DNA of 42,634 nucleotides from Gloeocapsa sp. UFS-A4-WI-NPMV-4B04 (GCA_019359535.1 JAHHHE010000019.1:1-42634); one strand, 5' to 3'; positions 26,606 through 35,373 are shown, counted from the stretch's first letter. The notes: generated by a model from the sequence alone, not told the origin. A program made the numbers and translations.

Positions 26606-27416
26606 TATTTATCTCACACAGCTACAAAAAATTTCAGGACTATTTTGACACTTTCCTGAGTTAAAAGCATTGTTTAGGCAGAATCTGATTCTTAGCGAAT
26701 TAATTATTTCAACTTCTGACCAGGCTTCATAGAGAACAGCCTGCACGTGCATAAGATACACTACCACATTGTTGCATTGAGGTGGTGTTTGACCTCAGTC
26801 ATCGCAGCATCCGCCGTCGCACACTGTAATATGAAAACCCAAATAACTCTAAAAAGTCTGTACCAGTCAAAAATTTTTAAGTTTTTTAACTTTTTGTACC
26901 TCTGTGATGCTTTAAATTAGCTTGCGGCTGGGGGTGGGTTAATCATCAAAACTAAAGCCAGGAACTAAATGTGTCTTTGGAACTTCTGTAAAAATAAATT
27001 CAGTTTTGTAGCCAAGTAATTATTTAAATGGGTACAAAAGTGTAGCTAACTGAGCCTGACTAATAAAATAGGTTGCTTTAACGCTTAAGGCTGACTAACT
27101 TGCTTTACGGATATTTAATTTTTGTAGTACGCGATCGCAACGATAATACCTAGCTATTCCATGTGCTGCAATGATTAACTTTAGTTGTATAGCCCATTAC
27201 TACATATACTGAGGTTACTTAGAAAAAATATTGAAAACATAGTATAATTTATATTACATAATCTTAGAGTTTGGTAGTGAATAGCTTACCTCTCTACAGG
27301 GACTTGTACTATTTTAAAGTTCACACTTGTATAAAAAATATTTGAATGCCAAGGAGTAAATAGTTGATCCACTCCTAGTATTTCTAGCTATCTAACTAAA
27401 CAATAGAGAAAGTATT
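26606..27416. other. 811-bp divergent intergenic region between ycf23 and the malectin-protein gene
   Basis: It must carry two promoters. A TATAAT at 27243-27248 lies 168 bp before the plus-strand ATG; no consensus -35 was seen. TGAGGT and ACCTCA form a short hairpin at about 26779-26798. A/T homopolymer runs (about 26870-26900) can form a weak stem. One HIP1 octamer is near 27130. No credible ORF was found. Confidence 0.45.
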
Positions 27417-29945
27417 ATGCTTACCGATGTAAATAATTTATCTTCTACCATTTCTGGCACTAGCACAAATAATGTTTTAACCACAAGTCCTACCTCTGTA
27501 CAAGCTACTACAACGAGTGATCCGTATGGTTTTGGCTCTACTTCCAGTCCATCGGCTAGTAGCTTCCAAACGCTTGCTCAAGGAAATGCAAACCTCGAAG
27601 TCGTCACTCCTGATTCCGGCATTGTGCAGAACCGAATGGTCTTCAGCACGGTAAATGAGGAAGTACGCACACCGAAAACTCTGACCCTACGTAATACAGG
27701 TACTGCACCTTTAACGATTACAAGTTTAAACTTCAACGATTCGCTGGAAAAAGACAACGCAGTACGACTTACTGACCATGCGAGGGGTAGCGATTTTAGG
27801 TTCGTAAATTCTATAAACCTGCCTATTACCATAGCAGCCAATGAATCTATAGACGTTGCCGTTCAGTTCGCTCCGCAGCGAAATTCTACCGTTAGTGACA
27901 CGACTACCCACCTTCTGAACGGTGAAAACTATGCCTCGCTTACCATTACCAGCGATGATCCCGACCAGCCGACAACAAATGTAAATTTAGCGGGTGTCAA
28001 CTTTGCGTTCTATGGAAGTACCAAAGAACCTTCAATTGCAGAAATGGCCCGAACCTTTGGCTGGACACTGAATACTGGCACAGAAAAGCTAATTTATGGC
28101 GGAGCTAAAGCCCCGTTTGGAGACGAGGTTTACTCTCCTTACTGGCTACGCGCTAATGCTTCCAAACCTGTCGAACTATGGTCGCTGGCGGTGACGAGTA
28201 GTCCCAAAGATACCCCGCACGGTCGTGTGAGCTTTGATGCAAAACCTGGTAGTGGTGGTAATAGTGGCTTTATCTATGAATTTGCTGGTCGGCTGAATGA
28301 CGACTCGCCCACAGGTAAAGAAGTATTAGGCAGTAACGATACAAGCGGCGGTGAAAATCAAAAACTACTACCTAAGATTTTTATCAACGGTGTCAGCACT
28401 GAGCAAACCATTGGCAATGTCAGCTTTAATCCAACTAAAGCTTTTGCATTGAACAATAGTAACTCATCGACAGACGATAACAGAAACGGCACAGGCAAGT
28501 TGCATAATTGGCGGATGTTCCCTGTGCGCGATGCTAAGGGCAGCCTGATCCCTGATACCTGGTTTGCTACCCAGGATATTGGTAACACTGAAGGCGGGTT
28601 TAAAAACTATGACTTCAATGATCATGTTTATTTGCTGAAGAATGCTAAACCTGAGTCAGTAAGTAGAGATCCATCAGTAGGCGGCTTATTCCCCGGTGCG
28701 CCCGATTTGGTATTTGACTTCAACAAAACTTATACGGGTAGCTTAACTGATAAGGATGGGCAAACTATTGGCTTTACCAGCACCCAACTTAATAAAAACG
28801 ACACCTTCGCGACAAAGTTGTCTCATGATCCGTCTTTGTTAGATATTGACCCAAACTTGGGTACGTTGAGCGTTACTACGACGGCGGGCAGCAACGGCAC
28901 AAACGATAATACACTTGTGAACGGGCTGCAAACTACGTTCGATGGCAGGGCAGCTAAGTCGATTATCAGTACCCGGCTTCTCGGCTCACTGGGTAATATG
29001 ACTGCACCCAATCAGCAGGCAGGTTTGATGTTTGGCCCTGACCAGGATAACTACCTTAAACTGGTAGCGCGAGTTCAAAGCGACGGAACTCTAGGCTTGC
29101 AGTTCTTCTCTGAGAAAAAGGGAGTGGGTACTACCATTGCTAGCGTTGGCTCAGTTGGACCTTTTTCTAGCCCCTCAACTTTGCAATCCTTGGATCTGAT
29201 GCTAGTCAACGATCCCCGGACAGGAACAGTGCAAGCTGCTTATCGAGCTATTTCTGCTACGCAAGACACAGGTATGGTGATATTGCCTAGTAGTTTACAA
29301 CTCAAAGGGGGTCAGGTGGGTCAATACTTTGCTGCCCAAAGCAAGGCAGGCATCATTACCTCCAGTAAAGGTTCAACGCCAATTACATTAACCTTTGACT
29401 CATTTGGAATCGCCTCTGGTGAAACAACAGCTGTTCGCACAGCTTTACATCGGATTGATGTAGGCAGTAGCTCGGCTTATACAGATAGTGCTACTGGTAA
29501 TGTTTGGTCTGCGGATACAGGTTTATTTGACCCACCAGACGCTCCGGCTGAAAATGGTGGTACTCCTGCACCTGCGATCGCTAATACGAATAACGACACG
29601 CTTTATCAGACCTATCGAGGCAGAGTAAGCGATCCTTCTGGGATGATCACATTCAACCTTCCGATTGATACGCCCGGAAAGGTAGATGTGCGGCTGCACT
29701 TTGCCGAATTGCACTGGGGTGCGCCGGGTAAACCTGCTGGTGGTGCAGGTAAACGGATTTTCGATATCGGCATAGAGGGTGTTAATGTGCTTGATAACTT
29801 CGATATTACAGCCGCAAGTGGGGGCGCGTTGAGGTCTGTGGTAGTACCAATTGAAGGTATACAGGTTAACGACGGTGTACTCAACATTCAATTCAAGGCA
29901 GAAGTAAACTTTGCTTCACTTGCAGGAATTGAGGTACTGGTTTAA
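27417..29945 (+). CDS. Large multidomain protein with Ig-like (choice-of-anchor D) and C-terminal malectin domains
   Basis: 842 residues. The first 55 are Ser/Thr-rich with no hydrophobic signal peptide. About 58-205 is an Ig-like fold of the Abnormal-spindle/choice-of-anchor type (LTLRNTGTAPLTITSLNF, then VAVQFAPQ, LTITSDDPDQPTTNVNLAG). About 230-420 contains SPYWLRAN, WSLAVTSSPKD, KLHNWRMFPVRD and NYDFNDHVYLL, a beta-rich unit I cannot name. About 470-660 looks like a jelly-roll (QQAGLMFGPDQDNYLKLVA, LQFFSEKKG). About 675-842 is a malectin carbohydrate-binding domain (ALHRIDVGS, VDVRLHFAELHWG, RIFDIGIEGVNVLDNFDI, LNIQFKAEVNFASLAGIEVL). It probably binds glycans at or outside the cell; the export route is unclear, perhaps a non-Sec one. 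It ends at a perfect palindrome. Confidence 0.9.
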   Translation: MLTDVNNLSSTISGTSTNNVLTTSPTSVQATTTSDPYGFGSTSSPSASSFQTLAQGNANLEVVTPDSGIVQNRMVFSTVNEEVRTPKTLTLRNTGTAPLTITSLNFNDSLEKDNAVRLTDHARGSDFRFVNSINLPITIAANESIDVAVQFAPQRNSTVSDTTTHLLNGENYASLTITSDDPDQPTTNVNLAGVNFAFYGSTKEPSIAEMARTFGWTLNTGTEKLIYGGAKAPFGDEVYSPYWLRANASKPVELWSLAVTSSPKDTPHGRVSFDAKPGSGGNSGFIYEFAGRLNDDSPTGKEVLGSNDTSGGENQKLLPKIFINGVSTEQTIGNVSFNPTKAFALNNSNSSTDDNRNGTGKLHNWRMFPVRDAKGSLIPDTWFATQDIGNTEGGFKNYDFNDHVYLLKNAKPESVSRDPSVGGLFPGAPDLVFDFNKTYTGSLTDKDGQTIGFTSTQLNKNDTFATKLSHDPSLLDIDPNLGTLSVTTTAGSNGTNDNTLVNGLQTTFDGRAAKSIISTRLLGSLGNMTAPNQQAGLMFGPDQDNYLKLVARVQSDGTLGLQFFSEKKGVGTTIASVGSVGPFSSPSTLQSLDLMLVNDPRTGTVQAAYRAISATQDTGMVILPSSLQLKGGQVGQYFAAQSKAGIITSSKGSTPITLTFDSFGIASGETTAVRTALHRIDVGSSSAYTDSATGNVWSADTGLFDPPDAPAENGGTPAPAIANTNNDTLYQTYRGRVSDPSGMITFNLPIDTPGKVDVRLHFAELHWGAPGKPAGGAGKRIFDIGIEGVNVLDNFDITAASGGALRSVVVPIEGIQVNDGVLNIQFKAEVNFASLAGIEVLV

Positions 29946-29959
29946 CCTTTCTGACAGCT

Positions 29960-29983
29960 AGCCTGGGGTTTAAACCCCAGGCT
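29960..29983. terminator. 24-bp perfect palindrome after the malectin-protein gene
   Basis: AGCCTGGGGTTT is followed at once by its exact reverse complement AAACCCCAGGCT. Extruded as RNA, the central TTTAAA forms the loop of a GC-rich 9-10-bp stem, 15 bp after the stop. GGGGTTTAAACCCC-centred palindromes recur in cyanobacterial intergenic DNA. There is no T-run, so it may be a repeat that acts as a transcript end. Confidence 0.6.
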
Positions 29984-30292
29984 GATAGCGAAAGTTCTGT
30001 AAAAGAGAACTAGGGAATTTTTTGGATTCTTTTTAGAAAATAAGCACTTGAGCTATTAGCGTAGAACTTAAGTTGTGAACAACAACATTTCGTGCAAGGT
30101 GTGAGTCGTACAAACAGATGATTATTGCTTCATTGGTTTTAATCAGATAAATCCGACTTCAGCTATTAGCCTGATAATTGATTCAAAGCTACGGTGACAG
30201 CTAGTACATTTTTTTACATAAAATACTCGCAAGCGCGGCTTTATTGCACTAATCCTGCAAATATAGTGAAAGTCTCTAGCCTTGGAAAACAG
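29984..30292. other. 309-bp gap upstream of fructokinase
   Basis: AT-rich, no ORF of its own. In-frame codons from 30194 precede the fructokinase ATG but their translation (with TFFYIKYSQARLYCTNP) does not resemble the family, so I treat them as leader. No clear promoter boxes. Confidence 0.4.
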
Positions 30293-31273
30293 ATGAGCAA
30301 TCCGCGTGTGCTTTGCCTTGGTGAAATTTTGTTTGATCTTCTAGCAGATCAGTTAGGGCGATCGCTTGAACAAGTGAAATCTTGGACACCCTATCCCGGC
30401 GGCGCACCAGCAAATGTTGCCTGCGCGTTAGTTAAATTAGGCACGAGTGCTGGCTTTATCGGCTGTGTGGGTGAGGATGAACCAGGGGACAAATTGGTAC
30501 AGTTGTTACAACAAGTGGGTGTAGATCCAACTGGAGTACAGCGCCATCCCACAGCACCAACTCGGCAAGTTTATGTAGTACGTTCCGCAGAAGGCGATCG
30601 CACTTTTGCAGGATTTGGCGAGAATGACACAACTCAATTTGCCGACACACACCTGCAAGCAGCGCAGTTACCGATTCAGTTATTTGAAGCAGCAGATTTT
30701 TTAGTCTTGGGTACGCTGGAAATGGCTTATCCAGATAGCCGCGCTAGTATCATCCGCGCCCTCGATCTCGCAGAGCAGTACGATGTCAAGATTGTACTTG
30801 ATGTCAACTGGCGACCTGTATTTTGGTCTAACCCTGACACTGCGCGTCAAATTATCCAAGAATTATTTAAGCGCATTGATTTTCTCAAACTTTCTGACGA
30901 AGAAGCTCAATGGCTATTTGACACTACAGATCCAGGGGCAATTACCTATCGACTAAATTCTGTCGAGGGAGTATTAGTAACAGCTGGGGAGAAAGGCTGT
31001 GCTTACTGCCTTGGTGAAAACGAAGGTAAAATACCTGGTTTTTCAGTTGAAGTGGTAGACACAACTGGAGCAGGTGATAGTTTTGTAGCTGGCTTCGTTC
31101 ATCAGTTGTGTCAATTGGGTATTCAAAGTCTTGGCGATCCAGAAACCGCTAAAAGTGTTGTAACGTATGCCAGTGCAGCCGGAGCATTAACTACTATGAA
31201 GCCAGGCGCGATCGCATCTCAACCTACCAGCGCTGAAGTTGCAGCTTTTCTCCACCAAAGGCAAAATTCCTAA
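30293..31273 (+). CDS. Fructokinase (PfkB/ribokinase-family sugar kinase)
   Basis: 326 residues from ATG 30293 (MSNPRVLCLGEILFDLL). An upstream GTG at 30194 would add 33 residues unlike the family, so I rejected it. PfkB signature one is YPGGAPANVACALVKLG (about 36-52), with the sugar-binding GEDEPGD after it. Signature two, VDTTGAGDSFVAGF (about 254-267), contains the catalytic Asp and anion hole. VLGTLEMAYP and the KLSDEEAQWLF segment fit bacterial fructokinases, which phosphorylate free fructose released from sucrose. The stop overlaps by four bases the end of the gluconokinase gene on the other strand. Confidence 0.9.
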   Translation: MSNPRVLCLGEILFDLLADQLGRSLEQVKSWTPYPGGAPANVACALVKLGTSAGFIGCVGEDEPGDKLVQLLQQVGVDPTGVQRHPTAPTRQVYVVRSAEGDRTFAGFGENDTTQFADTHLQAAQLPIQLFEAADFLVLGTLEMAYPDSRASIIRALDLAEQYDVKIVLDVNWRPVFWSNPDTARQIIQELFKRIDFLKLSDEEAQWLFDTTDPGAITYRLNSVEGVLVTAGEKGCAYCLGENEGKIPGFSVEVVDTTGAGDSFVAGFVHQLCQLGIQSLGDPETAKSVVTYASAAGALTTMKPGAIASQPTSAEVAAFLHQRQNS

Positions 31274-31755
31274 ATCCTCAATTTAGTTTTAATTTCTCGC
31301 ACAACTACCTCTGGCGGCTGTGAGACATCGATTGTTATTGCCTCTGATGGCTCCTCTAAAGTATCTAGCTGACTTTGCAACAGTTCTGGCGACATATAGT
31401 GATGAGGGCGCTTTATTAACCGCTCCTGAATTATCTTAAAATCCCCCTTGAGATAAATCAGCTTGATGCGTTCTTTGTCTTGCAAGAGAATCTGGCGATA
31501 GGCAGCTTTGAGAGCAGAACAGGCTAATACCATGTTTTTATTCTCCTGCAACCACTGAGCGATCGCTTGTTCTAGTTGCTCCAGCCAAGGCTCGCGGTCT
31601 GTATCATCCAAGGGGATACCACGATTCATCTTCTCAATATTGGCTACTGGATGTAAAGCATCAGCGTCGCAAAATTCCCAACCAAGTGATTTTGCGAGTA
31701 ACTGACCGACGGTAGTTTTGCCTGAGCCAGAAACACCCATCACCAAAATAATCAT
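31270..31755 (-). CDS. gntK: Gluconokinase (GntK-type)
   Basis: 161 residues, usual for the small P-loop gluconate kinases that make 6-phosphogluconate for the oxidative pentose phosphate pathway. The P-loop is MGVSGSGKTTVGQLLA (about 6-21). The substrate segment FCDADALHPVANIEKMNRGIPLDD, with the Asp-Ala-Asp-x-x-His-Pro motif, is diagnostic. LACSALKAAYRQIL and the LID-like RPHHYMSPELLQSQLDTLEEP complete it. It is tail to tail with fructokinase, so the two kinases are not co-transcribed but share sugar metabolism. Confidence 0.93.
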   Translation of the reverse strand: MIILVMGVSGSGKTTVGQLLAKSLGWEFCDADALHPVANIEKMNRGIPLDDTDREPWLEQLEQAIAQWLQENKNMVLACSALKAAYRQILLQDKERIKLIYLKGDFKIIQERLIKRPHHYMSPELLQSQLDTLEEPSEAITIDVSQPPEVVVREIKTKLRI

Positions 31756-31830
31756 GGATAGCTGAGAGTAAGATGTTTAAGGTTTTTACTCCGAATGGAT
31801 TTATCAGGAGCGATCGTAACTAGCCTAAGT

Positions 31831-33075
31831 TTAGTATTTGTTAGGACTGGTTATGCTGTCAGCAGTGGTAGTAGATACGCTAGATGATGTTGTGGCAGGA
31901 GTTATCACCTCGCTAGGTACAAAGTTATTTGGACTAGCCATACTGCTAGGAGTCGTTAAAGAAGCGCTGTTATTTGGACTAGCCATACTGCTAGGAGTCG
32001 TTAAAGAAGCGCTGTTATTTGGACTAGCCATACTGCTAGGAGTCGTTAAAGAAGCGCTGTTATCTGGTGTAGCCATACTGCTAGGAGTCATTGAAGAAGC
32101 GCTAGGCGATGTTGTGGGAGTGGGAGTTGCCAAATTCTCGCTAGGAACTACAAAGTTATTTGGCGTAGCCATACTACTAGGAATAGTTATATCGCTAGGC
32201 GATGTTGTGTTAGGGGTTGTGCCAACGCTTGGAGCTACGTTATCTGGCGCAACCGTACTGCTAGGAGTAGTTGGCTCTCCGTTAGGCGATGTTGTGTTAG
32301 GAGTTGTGCCAACGCTTGGAGCTACGTTATCTGGCGTAAACGTACTGCTAGGAGTAGTTGGCTCTCCGTTAGGCGATATTGTGTTAGGAGCTGTGCCAAC
32401 GCTTGGAGCTACGTTATCTGGCGTAAACGTACTGCTAGGAGTAGTTGGCTCTCCATTAGGCGATATTGTGTTAGGAGCTGTGCCAACGTTTGGAGCTACG
32501 TTATCTGGCGTAAACGTACTGCTAGGAGTAGTTGGCTCTCCGTTAGGCGATGTTGTGCTGTTTGGATATCCGAAAAACCCGCTATCTGTAATCGTGCTAC
32601 CGGAAGTTATACCAGCGTTAGGAATATTGAAAGTAGTAGCAGGCACTCTTGTGCTGTCGGAAGTTGTCGAAGAATCGCTAGAATTGGTTGTGCGATCAGG
32701 AGTAGTAACAGACTCGCTATTTGTATTCGTGCTGCCGGAACTGCTCCCAGAATCTTTAGGAATTTTCACAGTATCGTAGACTGTGGTACTGGCAGGAGTA
32801 TTCACACCCTTAGATGTGTTTGTGCTGGGGGAAATCGTAGCATTTTGAGATGATGCCAAGGGACTTGGCACAGTTGTAGGGCCGCTAGTAGCTGGAACTT
32901 GAGGGATAACAATTGTCTGTGAAGGCTGTTGAGTAGTTTTAGCAGTGTTTAAATTCCGCTTTGAAAATGCTGGGACACTTATCAAAGTTCCAACACCGAT
33001 ACATAAACCTAAAGCACCCAACTTTTGGGACAAACTAAGGTCGTTGAGAGATTCTATGATTCTTGGTAAACTCAT
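31831..33075 (-). CDS. Membrane-anchored Pro/Thr/Ser/Asn-rich tandem-repeat protein
   Basis: 414 residues with a short cytoplasmic leader (MSLPRIIESLNDLSLSQKLG), one hydrophobic segment (about 20-36, ALGLCIGVGTLISVPAF) that anchors or exports it, and a low-complexity exterior made only of P, T, S, N, V, A and a few charges. Four near-identical 29-residue units (core SPNGEPTTPSSTFTPDNVAP) are followed by four 15-residue units (SSMASPNNSASLTTP and variants). No folded domain is apparent. It could be a surface stalk, linker or glycosylation substrate. I prefer this strand because it has the anchor and surface-like composition; however, the opposite strand is also open for 314 codons (31838-32779). 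It is next to gntK, same strand, 75 bp apart. Confidence 0.65.
   Translation of the reverse strand: MSLPRIIESLNDLSLSQKLGALGLCIGVGTLISVPAFSKRNLNTAKTTQQPSQTIVIPQVPATSGPTTVPSPLASSQNATISPSTNTSKGVNTPASTTVYDTVKIPKDSGSSSGSTNTNSESVTTPDRTTNSSDSSTTSDSTRVPATTFNIPNAGITSGSTITDSGFFGYPNSTTSPNGEPTTPSSTFTPDNVAPNVGTAPNTISPNGEPTTPSSTFTPDNVAPSVGTAPNTISPNGEPTTPSSTFTPDNVAPSVGTTPNTTSPNGEPTTPSSTVAPDNVAPSVGTTPNTTSPSDITIPSSMATPNNFVVPSENLATPTPTTSPSASSMTPSSMATPDNSASLTTPSSMASPNNSASLTTPSSMASPNNSASLTTPSSMASPNNFVPSEVITPATTSSSVSTTTADSITSPNKY
31925..32104. repeat. Four 45-bp tandem units
   Basis: Units start at 31925, 31970, 32015 and 32060. The first two and the third are nearly identical; the fourth has diverged (TTATCTGGTGTAGCC...). 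Each encodes 15 residues of the minus-strand protein and keeps frame on both strands. Confidence 0.9.
32198..32545. repeat. Four 87-bp tandem units plus a partial fifth
   Basis: Units start at 32198, 32285, 32372 and 32459, with a broken copy from 32546. Each has GGCGATGTTGTGTTAGG or a close variant at its start and codes 29 residues of the minus-strand protein. High identity between copies implies recent amplification. This is coding tandem repetition, not CRISPR. Confidence 0.92.
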
Positions 33076-33390
33076 CGTTTTTGTTCGCCTTTCTAATGCG
33101 TCAAGCTAAAAGGACTTATTAAGTAGGTAGGTAAATAACAAATCGGTATTAAGTAGGGTTATGTTCGGATGCAACTGCATACCATAGCTACCCCTATCAA
33201 CCTATCTGTCACAAAACAATGTTTAATTATGCCTACCTACTTATCTGGCTCTATATCCTGTGAAGAACAAAGAAGACAATTAGCTATAGCCAGCATTTTA
33301 GTAGATATGAGTATCTTCACTGTTAATGTTTGCCTTGGCAGGAAACAATATAACCTTATTTAGAAAAAAACAGGAAGATACTACAAGAAT
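33076..33390. other. 315-bp region upstream of the repeat-protein gene with TTAAGTAGG motifs
   Basis: TTAAGTAGG occurs at 33119-33127 and 33149-33157, and inverted (CCTACCTACTTA) at 33232-33243, where it forms a 12-bp inverted repeat with 33120-33131. A 64-codon plus-strand frame (33169-33363) has no family likeness and is not called. The motifs could be operator sites for the minus-strand gene at 33075. Confidence 0.5.
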
Positions 33391-34713
33391 CTAACTCAGA
33401 AACTCGCGGGGATCAGTTACATAGCCTGTCAGCGCTGAAGCTGCTGCTGTGTATGGCGAAGCTAAATAAATTTGTGCTGTTTTTTCACCCATGCGGCCTG
33501 GGAAATTACGATTTGTAGTTGAGACACAAACTTCTGGCGTATTCATCCGCCCAAAGGTATCTTTGGGACCGCCTAGACAAGCCGCGCAGGAGGGAGCTGC
33601 TGGTTCAATACAGCCTGATGCCAGGAAAATTTCTGATAGCGTTTGCCCTTCGTACTTCTGGGTAAACAAGTCTTCGTAGACTTTTTGAGTGGCTGGTACT
33701 AAATAAGTGGGAACCTTAACATTATGACCCTTAAGAATGCGGGCAGCGTGAATAAAGTCCTCAGTTTTTCCACCTGTGCAGGAACCGATATAAACACGGT
33801 CAATTTTAACATCGCGGCATTCACGAGCTAAAGCGCGATTATCTGGTGAGTGGGGTTGAGCAACTACTGGCTCTAGCTGTGAAACATCATAGGCGCGATC
33901 GCTATAAAATTGAGCATCAGGATCGGTGTACACTGCCTCAAAAGGCTTATTTGTCCGAGCCTGGACATAATCAAACGTGGTTTGATCGGCAGCAATTGTG
34001 CCATTCTTCCCACCAGCTTCAATCGCCATATTGCACAGCGTCATTCGCTCTTCCATCGTCAGGTTCTGGATCGTTTCACCAGCAAATTCCATTGTGCGGT
34101 AAGTCGCACCAGCAACAGAAATATCACCAATAATTTGCAAAATCAGATCCTTCGCCAATAGATAATCTGGCATTTCTCCATTCAGGACAAAGCGCATTGT
34201 TGCCGGAACTTTGATCAATAGCTTGCCAGTACCCATAATGAAGCCAGCATCAGTATTTCCGATACCTGTGGCAAATTGACCGAAAGCACCAGCATTACAA
34301 GTATGGGAATCTGTACCAAATAAAACCTCGCCAGGGCGCGTGTGACCTTCTTGGGCTAGGGCAATGTGACAAACACCTTTATAATCTGGATTAGCTTTAA
34401 AGTCGGCGCGATCGCTAATGTCGTAAAAATATTTGATTCCTTGCTCTTTGGCAAAGTCGCGCAGAATATCGACGTTGCGGTTAGCGCGTTCGTCCGCCGT
34501 GAAAATGTAGTGATCTGGAATTAAAACGATTTTTTCTGAGTCCCAAACTTTGGCATCAGCACCAAATTCGCGTTTGAAAACGCCGATAGTACCCGGGCCA
34601 CAAACATCATGAGTCATCAATACGTCAACATCAACCCAGATATTTTCCCCTGGCTGAACTACAGAACGTCTTGAAGCTTTAGCTAAAATTTTTTCGGTTA
34701 AAGTCATGCCCAT
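33391..34713 (-). CDS. leuC: 3-isopropylmalate dehydratase large subunit
   Basis: LeuC, with LeuD, isomerises 2- to 3-isopropylmalate in leucine synthesis through a [4Fe-4S] cluster. The 440-residue protein belongs to the shorter aconitase-superfamily form rather than the 466-residue enterobacterial form. VLMTHDVCGPGTIGVFKREFG is the substrate-contact start. EGHTRPGEVLFGTDSHTCNAGAFG carries the conserved His and Ser. Cluster cysteines are in YIGSCTGGKTEDF (about residue 311) and PSCAACLGG (about 375-378). The ATG at 34713 gives MGMTLTEK; the second ATG two codons in is equally possible. No leuD lies beside it in this window. Confidence 0.95.
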   Translation of the reverse strand: MGMTLTEKILAKASRRSVVQPGENIWVDVDVLMTHDVCGPGTIGVFKREFGADAKVWDSEKIVLIPDHYIFTADERANRNVDILRDFAKEQGIKYFYDISDRADFKANPDYKGVCHIALAQEGHTRPGEVLFGTDSHTCNAGAFGQFATGIGNTDAGFIMGTGKLLIKVPATMRFVLNGEMPDYLLAKDLILQIIGDISVAGATYRTMEFAGETIQNLTMEERMTLCNMAIEAGGKNGTIAADQTTFDYVQARTNKPFEAVYTDPDAQFYSDRAYDVSQLEPVVAQPHSPDNRALARECRDVKIDRVYIGSCTGGKTEDFIHAARILKGHNVKVPTYLVPATQKVYEDLFTQKYEGQTLSEIFLASGCIEPAAPSCAACLGGPKDTFGRMNTPEVCVSTTNRNFPGRMGEKTAQIYLASPYTAAASALTGYVTDPREFLS

Positions 34714-34911
34714 AGCGATCGCGTTCCCCCTTTAATGAAGCTATAAAGTCTATACTAATCTTTCAAATTGGTGAAATACTTGCAGCACTACCGCTTTATG
34801 ACGATGAAATAACATAAAGCAAGCAAAAAAGAATTTGAATTAGCCGATCTTAAAAAATGTAGCGATTATCCAAATAAAGGACTAACTTCCATTGTCGCTG
34901 TAATAACCATT

Positions 34912-35373
34912 CTACTTATTGTATTTCTCTAAATTCTTAAAAACTCTCAGAACCACCAAAGACATCAAAGCACCAATTAATCCCATTTGCCACAATCCAC
35001 AACCCGCAGCGATTCCCAAGGCAGCTGCAACCCAAATTGCGGCCGCCGTGGTTAGTCCGTGAACATCAACTACCTTTAATTTTTGTTGAGAGTCACGCAA
35101 GATTACCCCAGCACCGAGAAATCCTACACCAGATGCAATGCCTTGAATCACGCGGCTGAGTTCATTTTGACTGTCTGGACTTGTCATCAACTGGAGAGGT
35201 ATAAGAACAAACAAAGCTGAACCAAAACTTACAAGCATATGAGTTCTTAAACCAGCTGGTTTGTGGCTAAGTTCTCGATCCAAGCCGATAATTGCACCAA
35301 CTACTAAGGCAAGGCATAGCCTAAAAACAATCAGTGACCAATCATTTGGAGAAACTAAATAATTCCCTGACAA
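34912..35373 (-). CDS. MgtC/SapB-family membrane protein
   Basis: A 153-residue integral membrane protein. The first-helix family signature, RLCLALVVGAIIGLDRELSHKPAGLRTHMLV, lies at about 18-48. FVLIPLQLM, GIASGVGFLGAGVIL and VHGLTTAAAIWVAAALGIAAG are the other conserved helices, giving about four membrane spans. MgtC is linked to growth at low Mg2+ and to inhibition of F-type ATPase in pathogens; the SapB-like group in cyanobacteria is less studied. The C-terminal regulatory domain of true MgtC is missing, so this is the short form. It lies upstream of leuC on the same strand, divergent from xseA. Confidence 0.93.
   Translation of the reverse strand: MSGNYLVSPNDWSLIVFRLCLALVVGAIIGLDRELSHKPAGLRTHMLVSFGSALFVLIPLQLMTSPDSQNELSRVIQGIASGVGFLGAGVILRDSQQKLKVVDVHGLTTAAAIWVAAALGIAAGCGLWQMGLIGALMSLVVLRVFKNLEKYNK

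Noticed and set aside
29523..29891. Minus-strand frames inside the malectin-protein gene
   Set aside because: Basic, low-quality translations opposite a well-supported domain protein; treated as shadows.
30194..30292. Upstream GTG-initiated extension of fructokinase
   Set aside because: The extra 33 residues do not resemble the family, and ATG 30293 gives the standard N-terminus.
31925..32545. Regularly spaced repeats resembling a CRISPR array
   Set aside because: The units are contiguous 45- and 87-bp tandem copies within a reading frame, with no unique spacers and no cas genes nearby.
31838..32779. Plus-strand 313-residue hydrophobic Leu/Val/Gly repeat frame
   Set aside because: It is the antisense of the tandem-repeat gene; it is kept open because repeat units are multiples of three. 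The minus-strand product has an anchor segment and surface-like composition, so I called that one.
33169..33363. 64-codon plus-strand frame between the repeat protein and leuC
   Set aside because: No family features, no ribosome binding site, and it overlaps operator-like motifs.
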